A stretch of 64,000 nucleotides of DNA, from assembly GCF_001719165.1 (NCBI RefSeq), contig NZ_CP017057.1, forward strand, positions 868,001 through 932,000. Reading direction: 5' to 3'. The notes beneath the pieces are model-generated. The model had not been told where the DNA came from. It made no database searches and saw only the letters and a list, made by a program, of their open reading frames with translations. A program made the translations under genes and the position numbers. Below, one piece after another: positions 24,954 through 33,343 of this stretch; within the stretch, counting starts at the first letter, position 1, and each line of letters starts with the position of its first letter. The stretch is from Erythrobacter litoralis (lineage in GTDB: Bacteria; Pseudomonadota; Alphaproteobacteria; Sphingomonadales; Sphingomonadaceae).

Positions 24954-27397
24954 CACTCCACGTCCTCGGTCAGCTTGGTATAGGTCAGGAACTTGTCGGG
25001 CGAGACGCGGATAGCCGCGCCCGTCGGGCACGCGCGCACGCAGGCGGGGCCGCCTTCAATGCCTGAACACATGTCGCACTTGATCGCCTGTTTCGGCTCT
25101 TCGGGATCGCCGTGCTTCTTGCGCCACGCATAGGACGCCTCGCCCGGTCCCGGGCCTTTGCCGAACAGCAGCCATTGCAGGAAGGATGGCTTCTTCGGCG
25201 GCTTGGGATCCATCCGGATCACGTCATAGGGGCAGTTGCGCTGGCAATTGCCGCAGCCGATGCAGGTCTCGTCGATGAACACCTCGCCGTCCGGCCCGCG
25301 ATGGATCGCATTGGGCGGGCAGTCGGCCATGCAATGCGGGTGCTCGCAGTGGCGGCACGATGTCGGCACGTGGAGATGGGCGTAGGTCCGCCCCGCCTCG
25401 CGGTCCAGTCGAGAGAGGCCCTCATGCGCGTCGGCACAGGCCTTTTCGCAATTGTCGCAGCCGATGCACAGCGTCTCGTCGATCAGCAGCACGTCGGTCG
25501 CTTCGCCGAGCCCCTGGTCGACGAGGAATTGCGCGGTTTCCGAATACATGTCGACCGCGCCTTCGAAATCGTCCTTGCGGCTTTCGATGAAGGCGTTGAT
25601 CTCGCGCCGCTTGGCCATTTCCTTCAACGCCGTGTCGCGCAGCGTGGGATGTTCGTCGAGCAGCTTGACGAAGCCTTCGCCCGGCAGGCGGATCACCTCG
25701 GCCTTGATCGCCGCCTTGACCGTCGCGGTGCGTTTCGACCCGTCGATCGCGGCCATTTCCCCGACATAACTGCCCGCCGGGAGATAGGAGAGGAAGACCT
25801 GCCGCCCGCCGATGTTCTTTTCGACGATCATCGATCCGCGCCGGATGATGAAGATGTCCTTGTCCTCGGCCCCTTCCTCGATGATGACCTGTCCCGCGCG
25901 CACATCGACGACCTTGGCGCTGTCGACCAGCGGGGCGACGTCCTGCTTGGTCAGGCCCGATCCGAACATCTGGAGCAATTGGCGTTCGATCGAGATGCGG
26001 GTGACCGCGCGCGCTGCGCCGGGCGATGTGGCGATCAGCTTCAATGCGGCGGTGCGCGACAGTTCGAGCGCGACGACCGGCTCCGCCGCGCGGATCGTCG
26101 CGCCGCGCCGTCGGCCGGAGATGAGGCCGACCTCGCCGAAGATCTCGCCCTCGCCGATCGGCACCGTGACAGAGGGGTCATTCGGGTTCACCTCGACCGC
26201 GACCGAACCCTGCGCGATCGCGAACATCGAGGAGCCCGGCTCGTTGCGGCGGAAGATCACCTCGCCCGGCTCGTAGGCGTGGCAGCGCGAATCCAGCATC
26301 AGTTCGCGCAATTGCAGCGGGGAGAGGTCGGCGAGGATCGAGACATTGTCGCCATAGACGCCGAGCCAGTGATCGACATCGTGATTGCCGGGCAGGTTTG
26401 CAAATTTTTCGGCGAGGATCGGCTCGTCGGCGGGCTTGAGATCGAGATTTCCGCCCAGGAACTCGATCACGTCATAACCCTGGTTCATGCAATGCTTGAT
26501 CAGCGGGTAGCCCGCCAGCGCGCCGATCACGTGGATGCCGGGCTTGGTCGTCTCGAACACGGGGGAGAGCTTGGGAAAGGCACCGCGATCCTCGCCGGTG
26601 AACTCGATCCCCATCGCCTCGACGAAGCCGCGCGGCGGCTGCGATCCGGTGCGCGCGATGATGCGGTCGCAGCGGATCGTCTCCTGCCCGTCGCGCGTGT
26701 CGAGGACGAGCTCGCCCTCCTTCACCTCGGCCGGCTGGGTTTCGCGCCGGACGATGATCCGCCCGTCGCGCTCGGCCTCTTCGAGCAGGGCGACATTGTC
26801 CTTCTTCGCGCGGGCGAAGCTGTCGCCGCGATTGAGGATCGTCACCACGTTGCGCTGCGCATCGTCGGCGGCGAGGCCCAGGGCGTTCTCGATCCCCGCA
26901 TCGCCCGATCCGACGACGGTGATGTGCTCGTCGTAATATTCGCCGGGATCGTCGAGCTGGTATTGGATCATGGGTGAATCCGCGCCGGGGCAGCGCAGCT
27001 TGTTGGGATTGCCCTGCGTCCCGATGGCGAGCACGATCGCCTCCGCCCGCACCGTCTCGCCGCTTTTAAGCTTGAGCTGGAAATCGCCCTTGTCGCCGGT
27101 CACCTCGGCGACTTCGGCGTTCATCTTCACGTTCACGCCCTGTCCGGCGGCCTGTTCGTCCCAGACGCCGAGGATCGTCTCGCGCTTGCCGGCGGCGAAA
27201 TCGAAATCGCTGCGCAGCACGAGGTTCGAGGGCGTCGCCATGACGTGCTTGCCCTTCTGGTACTTGAAGATGGTGTCGGAGAGGTGGTCGGTTTTCTCCA
27301 GCAGCACATGGCTCATGCCGAGCGCAGCCGCCCGCGCCGCCGCGCTCAATCCCGCGGGGCCCGATCCAACAATGGCGACTTTATACAAATCCGACAA
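24953..27397 (-). CDS. FAD/NAD(P) oxidoreductase, two cyclic-nucleotide-binding domains, four-[4Fe-4S] ferredoxin fusion
   Basis: 814 aa from a TTG at 27397. The open frame reaches back to 27796, but that would cover the divergent TPR gene, and a strong G-rich ribosome site lies just before the TTG. Domain 1 (1-325) is a thioredoxin-reductase-like FAD/NAD(P) fold with GSGPAG (11-16) and GSGDAG (163-168), lacking a redox CXXC. Domains 2 and 3 (about 352-470 and 480-595) are CRP-type cyclic-nucleotide-binding folds. Their phosphate cassettes are FGEVGL...RRGAT (420-434) and VGEMAA...KRTATV (545-560). Domain 4 has 16 cysteines in four clusters: 644/647/650/654, 681/684/689/693, 712/715/718/722 and 774/777/786/790, in the style of HybA/NrfC/DmsB subunits. 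No signal or helix, so cytoplasmic. It starts the operon with the cytochrome b and decahaem genes. Confidence 0.92.
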   Translation of the reverse strand: MSDLYKVAIVGSGPAGLSAAARAAALGMSHVLLEKTDHLSDTIFKYQKGKHVMATPSNLVLRSDFDFAAGKRETILGVWDEQAAGQGVNVKMNAEVAEVTGDKGDFQLKLKSGETVRAEAIVLAIGTQGNPNKLRCPGADSPMIQYQLDDPGEYYDEHITVVGSGDAGIENALGLAADDAQRNVVTILNRGDSFARAKKDNVALLEEAERDGRIIVRRETQPAEVKEGELVLDTRDGQETIRCDRIIARTGSQPPRGFVEAMGIEFTGEDRGAFPKLSPVFETTKPGIHVIGALAGYPLIKHCMNQGYDVIEFLGGNLDLKPADEPILAEKFANLPGNHDVDHWLGVYGDNVSILADLSPLQLRELMLDSRCHAYEPGEVIFRRNEPGSSMFAIAQGSVAVEVNPNDPSVTVPIGEGEIFGEVGLISGRRRGATIRAAEPVVALELSRTAALKLIATSPGAARAVTRISIERQLLQMFGSGLTKQDVAPLVDSAKVVDVRAGQVIIEEGAEDKDIFIIRRGSMIVEKNIGGRQVFLSYLPAGSYVGEMAAIDGSKRTATVKAAIKAEVIRLPGEGFVKLLDEHPTLRDTALKEMAKRREINAFIESRKDDFEGAVDMYSETAQFLVDQGLGEATDVLLIDETLCIGCDNCEKACADAHEGLSRLDREAGRTYAHLHVPTSCRHCEHPHCMADCPPNAIHRGPDGEVFIDETCIGCGNCQRNCPYDVIRMDPKPPKKPSFLQWLLFGKGPGPGEASYAWRKKHGDPEEPKQAIKCDMCSGIEGGPACVRACPTGAAIRVSPDKFLTYTKLTEDVE

Positions 27398-27402
27398 TCT
27401 AT

Positions 27403-27412
27403 CCCCCCCCTT
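27403..27412 (-). promoter_or_regulatory. G-rich ribosome-binding site that sets a TTG start
   Basis: On the minus strand AAGGGGGGGG lies about 5-6 bases upstream of TTG at 27397. The first residues from that TTG (LSDLYKVAIVGSGPAG) place the FAD-binding glycine motif at residue 10, as in the family. No ATG or GTG start fits between here and the domain. Confidence 0.65.
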
Positions 27413-27507
27413 ACGGATAGATTTTTTCCCGCTCCACCATAGGGAAATCGCGGGTGGATGCCAGAGAGAATTGCCCGTTTCTCCCAGCGCTGCTAGCGCC
27501 TCGATCC

Positions 27508-28458
27508 ATGGCTGGAGACACCGACAAGACTGCGGGCGGGACGAATTCGAAGGCGGGCTGGGTCCTGCTGGGCGCGGCGGCGCTGCTGGCGGCGGGTTCG
27601 ATCGGGTACAATGTGCTCGGCACCGGCGATAGCGGGACCGCGACACAGGGGGCGGAGGCTGGCGAACCGACGCTAGACGAATTGCGCGCCGCCGCTGCGG
27701 CTTCGCCCGACAATGCCGAACCGTGGGCTGCGCTCGGCTTTGCGCTGTTCGCGCGCGACGATTACGAGGGCGCGGCAGAGGCCTATGGCCGCGCAACCGA
27801 GATCGACGGCGAGGCGGCGGTGCTGTTCTCGGCGCTCGGTGAGGCGCTGCTCTATGCCGAGGATGCGAACGCGCCCGATGCCGACCCGATGCCCGCGCCC
27901 GCTCTCACCGCGTTCCGGCGCGCGGTCGAACTCGACCCGACCGATCCGCGCGCGCGCTATTTCCTCGGCGTGAAGAAGGATCTCGACGGTGATCACGAAG
28001 GCGCGATTGCCGACTGGCTCGACCTGCTTTCCGACACGCCGCCCGGTGCGCCGTGGGAAGCCAATCTCGTCCAGACCATCCGCCAGATCGGCCAGATCAA
28101 CGAAATCGAAGTCGACCAGCGCATCGCCGCGGCGATGGACGGACGCCTGCCGCCGATGATGGCAGGCGGGGGAGGGGGCGCTGCCGCCCCCAACGGCCCG
28201 ACCCCGGCCCAGATCGCCGCCGCGCAGGATATGTCGCAGGACGATCGGGACGCGATGATCGAAGGCATGGTCACCCAGCTCGAAGCGCGGCTCGAAAACG
28301 TGCCCGGCGATCTCAACGGGTGGGTGATGCTGATGAGGAGCCGCGTCAATCTGGGCGAGGCGGACAAGGCGCGCGCCGCGCTGGAGCGGGCGATAGCGGC
28401 CAATCCGGGCGAAGAGCAGGAATTGCGGCGGCAGGCGCAGATGCTCGGGATCCGCTAG
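27508..28458 (+). CDS. CcmI/NrfG-like TPR protein (cytochrome c assembly chaperone candidate)
   Basis: 316 aa from the ATG at 27508. A GTG at 27454 with AGGG upstream is an alternative start adding 18 residues. One membrane helix at about 16-38 anchors a periplasmic TPR domain. The repeat DPRARYFLGVKKDLDGDHEG followed by AIADWLDLL matches the C-terminal TPR part of CcmI/CycH and NrfG, which present apocytochromes to the haem ligation machinery. A low-complexity Gly/Ala stretch sits near 210-225, and a last TPR-like unit (GWVMLMRSRVNLGEADKA) ends the protein. It is divergent from the FAD/iron-sulfur gene with only 110 bp between the starts, so the two may share control. A dedicated assembly role for the local multihaem proteins is inferred. 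Confidence 0.75.
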   Translation: MAGDTDKTAGGTNSKAGWVLLGAAALLAAGSIGYNVLGTGDSGTATQGAEAGEPTLDELRAAAAASPDNAEPWAALGFALFARDDYEGAAEAYGRATEIDGEAAVLFSALGEALLYAEDANAPDADPMPAPALTAFRRAVELDPTDPRARYFLGVKKDLDGDHEGAIADWLDLLSDTPPGAPWEANLVQTIRQIGQINEIEVDQRIAAAMDGRLPPMMAGGGGGAAAPNGPTPAQIAAAQDMSQDDRDAMIEGMVTQLEARLENVPGDLNGWVMLMRSRVNLGEADKARAALERAIAANPGEEQELRRQAQMLGIR

Positions 28459-28495
28459 CGTCTGCGTTCGGCGCGGGACCTCTTGCGCGCAAGGG

Positions 28496-29371
28496 TCAGC
28501 CCGGTTCGCCGAGCGCGGCGACGAGCGCCGCGATATGAGCCGGCCCGACTTCGCAGCACCCGCCGATCACGCTCGCGCCGGCATCCCGCCACTCCTTCGC
28601 GAATGCCGCATAGGCCGCCGGGTCGAGATCCTCGCGCGCTTCGAGCCGGTCGACATGGGCGCCTTCGCGCAGCGCCTCGACCGATACGAAACCGTTGGCG
28701 TAGACGCCGAATTCCCGCGCCTGCCCTGATAGGATTTCGGTTGATTTCGAGATCGCCTCGGGCGGCGAGCAATTGGCTAGCACCACGCTCGCTCCTTCCT
28801 GCGCCGCGGCCTCGGCAGCGGCGGCGAGGTCCTCTCCCGAACGAAGGCGGCCCCCGTCTTGTTCGTCTACCGTCACCGAGGTCCAGACCGGCAGCCCGCT
28901 CGCGGCAGCGGCGCGGGTCGCGATCCTGGCTTCATCGATCGACGGCAGGGTTTCGCACAGGAAAAGGTCGACGCCATCTGCCTGCGCTTCGACGATCCGG
29001 TCATACTCCGACCTTGCCGCCTGCGGTTCGAGACGCTCTTCCGGGCGATAGTCGCGCGCCAGCGGGGGCAGGGTCCCGGCGATCTGGCCTCGTCCTGCCT
29101 TGTCGCGCGCGCGGCGTGCCGCAGATAGTGCAGCGGACTGGTAGGTCCCGAACTGCGCCGCATGGCCCAGCCGGTCGAGCCGGGTCGGGGTCGCGGCATA
29201 GCTCGCGAGCGTGATCACGTCGCAGCCCGAAGCGAGAAAATCGCGGTGGACTTCCTCAACGAGCCGGGGCCTTTGCGCCAGCACCTTGACCGACCACAGG
29301 GGCGAGGCTGTCTCGCCCGCTCGTTTGACCAGTTCCTGCCCGGTGCCGCCATCAAGTATCGTTGCCGCCAT
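28496..29371 (-). CDS. Homocysteine S-methyltransferase family protein
   Basis: 291 aa. It begins with the family's ILDGGTGQEL block. The three zinc-ligand cysteines can be read: one in LANCSPPEAI and two in the GGCCEVGP block near the C-terminus. The barrel core VITLASYAATPTRL is also typical. The enzyme transfers a methyl group to homocysteine to give methionine, usually from S-methylmethionine or S-adenosylmethionine in this short, cobalamin-free branch. It is cytoplasmic and transcribed alone, converging with the TPR gene. Which methyl donor is used cannot be told from the sequence. Confidence 0.85.
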   Translation of the reverse strand: MAATILDGGTGQELVKRAGETASPLWSVKVLAQRPRLVEEVHRDFLASGCDVITLASYAATPTRLDRLGHAAQFGTYQSAALSAARRARDKAGRGQIAGTLPPLARDYRPEERLEPQAARSEYDRIVEAQADGVDLFLCETLPSIDEARIATRAAAASGLPVWTSVTVDEQDGGRLRSGEDLAAAAEAAAQEGASVVLANCSPPEAISKSTEILSGQAREFGVYANGFVSVEALREGAHVDRLEAREDLDPAAYAAFAKEWRDAGASVIGGCCEVGPAHIAALVAALGEPG

Positions 29372-29467
29372 GCGTCTTCAACGCAGAGCGGCGGTCGATC
29401 GTTTCCAGCCCCACCGGTCGCGCCGCCCCGGGATTTGCCCGCATGCGCCGCGTGAGGACCAGCCCGC

Positions 29468-30835
29468 TCAGACCACGCCGAAGGCGAGCATGGCGTCGGC
29501 GACCTTCTTGAAGCCCGCGATATTCGCGCCCTTCACGTAGTCGACATAGGCGCCGCCGCCCTTCGAACCTTCGCTGCCATATTCGACGCATTTCTCGTGA
29601 ATGCCGTCCATCAGTTCGGTCAGCATGTCGCCGAGCCGTTCCTGGTTCCAGCTGATCCGCTCGGCGTTCTGGCTCATCTCGAGTCCGGAGACCGCGACCC
29701 CGCCGGCATTGGCCGCCTTGCCGGGGCCGTACATGATCTTCGCATCGTGGAAGACCTTAACCCCGTCGAGCGTGGTCGGCATGTTCGCGCCCTCGGACAC
29801 GGCGATGCAGCCATTGTCGACCAGCGCCTTCGCCTCTTCCTCGTTGAGCTCGTTCTGCGTCGCGCAGGGCAGGGCGAGGTCGGCCTTGACCTGCCACGGC
29901 CGCGCGCCTTCGTGGAAGCTCGCATTGGGGAAGTGGTCGGCATATTCGGAAATGCGCCCGCGCGTGTGGGTCTTGTGATGCTTGACCCAGTCGATCTTCT
30001 CCTGGTCGATGCCGTCGGGATCGTAGATGAAACCGCCCGAATCCGACAGGGTCAGCACCTTCCCGCCGAGCTGCACGATCTTTTCCGCCGCGTGCGTCGC
30101 GACATTGCCCGAACCGGAAATCACCGCGCTCTTGCCCTCGATGTCCTGGCCCGAATGCTTGAGCATGTTGCGCAGGAAATAGACCGCGCCATATCCGGTC
30201 GCCTCCGGGCGCATCTGCGAACCGCCATATTCCAGTGCCTTGCCCGTCAGCACGCCTTCCCAGCGGTTGGTGATCCGCTTGTACTGCCCGAACATGTAGC
30301 CGATCTCGCGCCCGCCCACGCCGATATCGCCTGCCGGCACGTCGATTTCGGGGCCGATATGGCGATAGAGTTCGGTCATGAAGCTCTGGCAGAACCGCAT
30401 CACCTCGCTGTCCGACTTGCCCTTGGGATTGAAGTTCGAACCGCCCTTGCCGCCACCCATGGGAAGGCTGGTGAGCGAATTCTTGAAAGTCTGCTCGAAG
30501 GCGAGGAATTTCAGAACGCTTTCATTCACGCTCGGATGGAAGCGAATGCCGCCCTTGTAGGGGCCGATCGCATTGTTGTTCTGGACCCGCCAGCCGCGCT
30601 GGACGCGGATGTTGTGGTTGTCGTCCTCCCAGCACACGCGGAACGAGACGACGCGGTCGGGTTCGGCGATGCGGCGCAGGATCTGTGCCTCGTGATAGCG
30701 AACCTTGTCGTCGATGAATTCGTAGATGTCCTGCGCGACCTCCTGCACCGCCTGGATGAATTCGGTCTGCCCGGGATTGCGCTTCTTCACTCCCGCCATG
30801 AACTGGTCGAGGTCGACGTGATCGGATACGGCCAT
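29468..30835 (-). CDS. gdhA: NADP-specific glutamate dehydrogenase
   Basis: 455 aa from the ATG at 30835, which has AAAGGGGGGAAAT just upstream. The frame runs further upstream but without family sequence. Length matches the hexameric bacterial NADP enzymes. Signature regions are present: GPYKGGIRFHPSVN, then SLPMGGGKGGSNF with the substrate-binding and catalytic lysines, and PAGDIGVGGREIGYMFGQYK. A Rossmann GSGNVA motif begins the cofactor domain. It interconverts 2-oxoglutarate plus ammonium and glutamate, and would serve ammonium assimilation. It faces away from the BCCT transporter across a 413-bp intergenic region. Confidence 0.95.
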   Translation of the reverse strand: MAVSDHVDLDQFMAGVKKRNPGQTEFIQAVQEVAQDIYEFIDDKVRYHEAQILRRIAEPDRVVSFRVCWEDDNHNIRVQRGWRVQNNNAIGPYKGGIRFHPSVNESVLKFLAFEQTFKNSLTSLPMGGGKGGSNFNPKGKSDSEVMRFCQSFMTELYRHIGPEIDVPAGDIGVGGREIGYMFGQYKRITNRWEGVLTGKALEYGGSQMRPEATGYGAVYFLRNMLKHSGQDIEGKSAVISGSGNVATHAAEKIVQLGGKVLTLSDSGGFIYDPDGIDQEKIDWVKHHKTHTRGRISEYADHFPNASFHEGARPWQVKADLALPCATQNELNEEEAKALVDNGCIAVSEGANMPTTLDGVKVFHDAKIMYGPGKAANAGGVAVSGLEMSQNAERISWNQERLGDMLTELMDGIHEKCVEYGSEGSKGGGAYVDYVKGANIAGFKKVADAMLAFGVV

Positions 30836-31248
30836 GGATTTCCCCCCTTTGCTGCGCGTCGGCCCGAGGACGACGGCGGCGCGCGTTCCCGCGGCATGTA
30901 TCCTCCCAAGACCCGTCCTATGCAAGCGCGGTTTCGCAAATTGGCGCATGGTTACATGAGCGCCTCGTGTCGGCTCAGCATGGGCATTGCCGGAACCGAC
31001 AGGCCCTGCGGAGGGTTGCAAATGTTAGTGGTCGCTTTAGGAAGGCGGCCACAGACTTCCGCACGCGCAGGGTTGCGGGACCGGGCCGTTTCGGGCCTGT
31101 CCCCTTGTGCCGATGCCCTCGTCGAAGGGTGCACCCCCTGCCTCACACGAGCAGCGGACACGACCAATGGGCCGGGCATCACCGCCTGCCGGCAGCGTGG
31201 TTACAGCGTCGCCCAAAGCCCCAGCGGTCCGTCCGGGACGGGAACGCG
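30836..31248. other. Divergent intergenic region between gdhA and BCCT transporter
   Basis: No convincing gene. Both frames that extend into it are N-terminal overhangs of the flanking genes. It should hold the promoters of both. The only clear structure is a hairpin at 31028-31052: GTGGTCGCTTT, a 3-base loop, then AAGGCGGCCAC. Its 11 pairs include two G-U wobbles, which would suit an RNA structure in the BCCT leader. I see no recognisable riboswitch or operator. Confidence 0.5.
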
Positions 31249-32991
31249 ATGAGCAGCAGGGCCGGCGAAGCAACGCCGCAGATCAGTGAGCGAGCCATCG
31301 AAGACGCCGACTGGCCGATCGATCCGCCGCTGGTCGACCTCGACATCGACACCCACGATCGCGGTTTCTACGAAGGTTTCAGCCGCGAAGTGACGATCCC
31401 CGGCAAGGTGATCGTCTCGCTGCTGATCATGTGGGCGATCTTTTTCCCGGTCAGCGCGAACGAGACGCTGACCGCCGCCAATTCGACGATCATCGCGACG
31501 TTCGGCGGCTGGTATGTCTATCTCGTCGCTTTCCTGATCGTCACCAGCCTCGTCCTCGCGCTCCTGCCCAAGGTCGGGTCGCTGCGCATCGGACCGCCCG
31601 ACGAAGCCCCCGAATTCAGCCGGTTCTCATGGTTCTCTATGCTGTTTGGGGCAGGAATCGGGATCGGGATGCTGACCTATTCGACCGGCGAGCCGCTGGC
31701 CCATTTCGTCAACAATCCGGACATCATCCGCGGCAGTGTCGACGCGCAGAGCGCCGAGGCGGTGCGCCCTGCCTACATGTACACCTTCCTTCACTGGGGC
31801 CTCGGCGCGTGGTGCACCTATGCGCTGGTCGGGCTCGCGATCGGATATGTCGCGCATCGCCGCGGCCTGCCGCTGACGATCCGATCCGCCCTTGCGCCGC
31901 TGTTCGGGCGGGTGATGGAAGGGCCGGTCGGCCACGTGGTCGACATCGTCGCGGTGGTAGCGACGATTCTCGGCGTGGCGGTGACCATGGGGCTGGGCGT
32001 CGAACAATTCGTCGCCGGGCTTGCGCGGCTGGGGCTGGGAGACTGGCTGCTGTCCGCCGACGGGTCGGCCTCGCCGCTCGCGATCGTGGTCTCGCTGGTG
32101 GCGCTGGTTGGTGCATCGACGATCAGCGCGCTGTCCGGTGTCGGGCGCGGGATCAAGTGGCTTTCCAATCTCAACATGGGCCTGTCGGTCGGCCTGCTCG
32201 CGCTGTTCGGCGCGCTGGGCGCGGGGCTTTACGGGCTGCAATTGCTGGGCATCGGCCTGTGGGATTATGTCCGGACGCTGCCGCAGCAATCGCTCAGCCT
32301 GCTCGGCGGCGACGGAACCGAAACGGGCGCGGCGCTGCGCCAGTGGCAGCTCGACTGGACGGTGTTCTACTGGGCGTGGTGGATCGCCTTTGCGCCGTTC
32401 GTCGGCATGTTCATCGCGCGCATTTCGCGCGGGCGCACGATCCGCGAATATATCCTCGGCGTGACGATCGTGCCCTCGCTGATGTGTTTCGTGTGGATGG
32501 CCCTGGTCGGCGGGACCGCGATCGAGCTGGAACTGTCGGGCGTCGCCGGTGGCCGGATCGTCGGTGCGGCCATGTCGGACCAGCTCTATGCGACGCTCGC
32601 CGTCCTGTTCGAGCCGGGCTTCGCCCTGATCGTCTCGAGCCTCGTGGTGCTGCTCTTGATGACCTATCTCGTGACTTCGGCCGACAGCGCGATCCTGATC
32701 GTCAACACGATCAACGGTGCAGGCGACGATGAAGGCAGCCGCCGCTACCACATCTTGTTCTGGGGCGCGGCGATCGCCTTCGTGGTCGGTTCGATGCTGA
32801 TCCTGGGCGGGATCGACGCCATTCGCATCACGATGATCATCGGCGCGCTGCCGTTTTCCTTCGTGGTGGCGGTGATGTGCGTGTCGATCCTCAAGGCGGT
32901 GGCATACGACCTGATCCGCAAGAAGCACGGCGTGCCGACCACGGCGCAGGGCTGCGAGGAATGGGCCGGGAAAGTATCCCCCGCCGAATAA
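31249..32991 (+). CDS. BCCT-family (betaine/choline/carnitine) transporter
   Basis: 580 aa from the ATG at 31249 (GGGACGGGA upstream; an earlier GTG or TTG start would add ~94 non-homologous residues). A hydrophilic N-terminus of ~55 residues is followed by twelve predicted helices. The BCCT core FSMLFGAGIGIGMLTYSTGEP and the helix-8 signature WTVFYWAWWIAFAPFVGMF then RISRGRTIREYI are present. The family imports quaternary ammonium osmolytes or their precursors with Na+ or H+, or exchanges them. The specific substrate cannot be assigned. A rho-independent terminator follows 3 bp after the stop, so it is probably a single-gene transcript. Confidence 0.93.
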   Translation: MSSRAGEATPQISERAIEDADWPIDPPLVDLDIDTHDRGFYEGFSREVTIPGKVIVSLLIMWAIFFPVSANETLTAANSTIIATFGGWYVYLVAFLIVTSLVLALLPKVGSLRIGPPDEAPEFSRFSWFSMLFGAGIGIGMLTYSTGEPLAHFVNNPDIIRGSVDAQSAEAVRPAYMYTFLHWGLGAWCTYALVGLAIGYVAHRRGLPLTIRSALAPLFGRVMEGPVGHVVDIVAVVATILGVAVTMGLGVEQFVAGLARLGLGDWLLSADGSASPLAIVVSLVALVGASTISALSGVGRGIKWLSNLNMGLSVGLLALFGALGAGLYGLQLLGIGLWDYVRTLPQQSLSLLGGDGTETGAALRQWQLDWTVFYWAWWIAFAPFVGMFIARISRGRTIREYILGVTIVPSLMCFVWMALVGGTAIELELSGVAGGRIVGAAMSDQLYATLAVLFEPGFALIVSSLVVLLLMTYLVTSADSAILIVNTINGAGDDEGSRRYHILFWGAAIAFVVGSMLILGGIDAIRITMIIGALPFSFVVAVMCVSILKAVAYDLIRKKHGVPTTAQGCEEWAGKVSPAE

Positions 32992-32994
32992 CTT

Positions 32995-33014
32995 GAGCCG
33001 CGAGGGGCTCTTTT
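32995..33014 (+). terminator. Rho-independent terminator after the BCCT gene
   Basis: GAGCC, a six-base loop GCGAGG, then GGCTC followed directly by TTTT. It begins three bases after the transporter stop codon. Confidence 0.8.
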
Positions 33015-33343
33015 GCAGGACATAAGAAAAATATTCTTCGCTTCGCAGCGCCCATGGCGCGCGCGTAGATAATTTTTCTAAGACTAATCCTATTAATTGA
33101 AGATCGGCCAAAAATAGGCTGAATGAAATTTTAAGAAAAATACTACAATTCGCCCATGTTGTCATTTTGCAACATCAATCGGCGTGATTGTGAAAATTGT
33201 GGGAAACCCTGTGGCATATCCGCGTTTGGCTTGATACCGGGCCGCTCACATATGCTGTGCTTTTTATGCACGCGCTGTTTATTGGGACGCGATTTTGCAG
33301 ACCTGCATCGCGCTCCTCCTCTCAACTCTCAAAGGGGTTACAC
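33015..33343 (+). promoter_or_regulatory. AT-rich leader and promoter region of the TonB receptor
   Basis: This ~330-bp stretch is visibly richer in A/T than the surrounding genes. It contains the direct repeat TAAGAAAAATA (near 33024 and 33132) and a 6-bp inverted repeat ATGTTG-8-CAACAT at 33156-33175, which could be a regulator site. TTGGCT, 18-19 bases, then TATGCT near 33227-33257 is a possible sigma70 promoter. No gene is supported in it. The in-frame upstream start at 33197 reads through this leader and is not credible. Confidence 0.5.

Noticed and set aside
27398-27796. N-terminal extension of the FAD/iron-sulfur gene
   Set aside because: It would overlap the divergent TPR gene, has no homologous character, and a strong ribosome site precedes the TTG at 27397.
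30967-31248. N-terminal extension of the BCCT transporter
   Set aside because: Low-complexity basic sequence without family similarity; the Met at 31249 has a better ribosome site.
33197-33343. N-terminal extension of the TonB receptor
   Set aside because: The Met at 33344 starts a proper signal peptide after AAAGGGG; upstream codons read through an A/T-rich leader.
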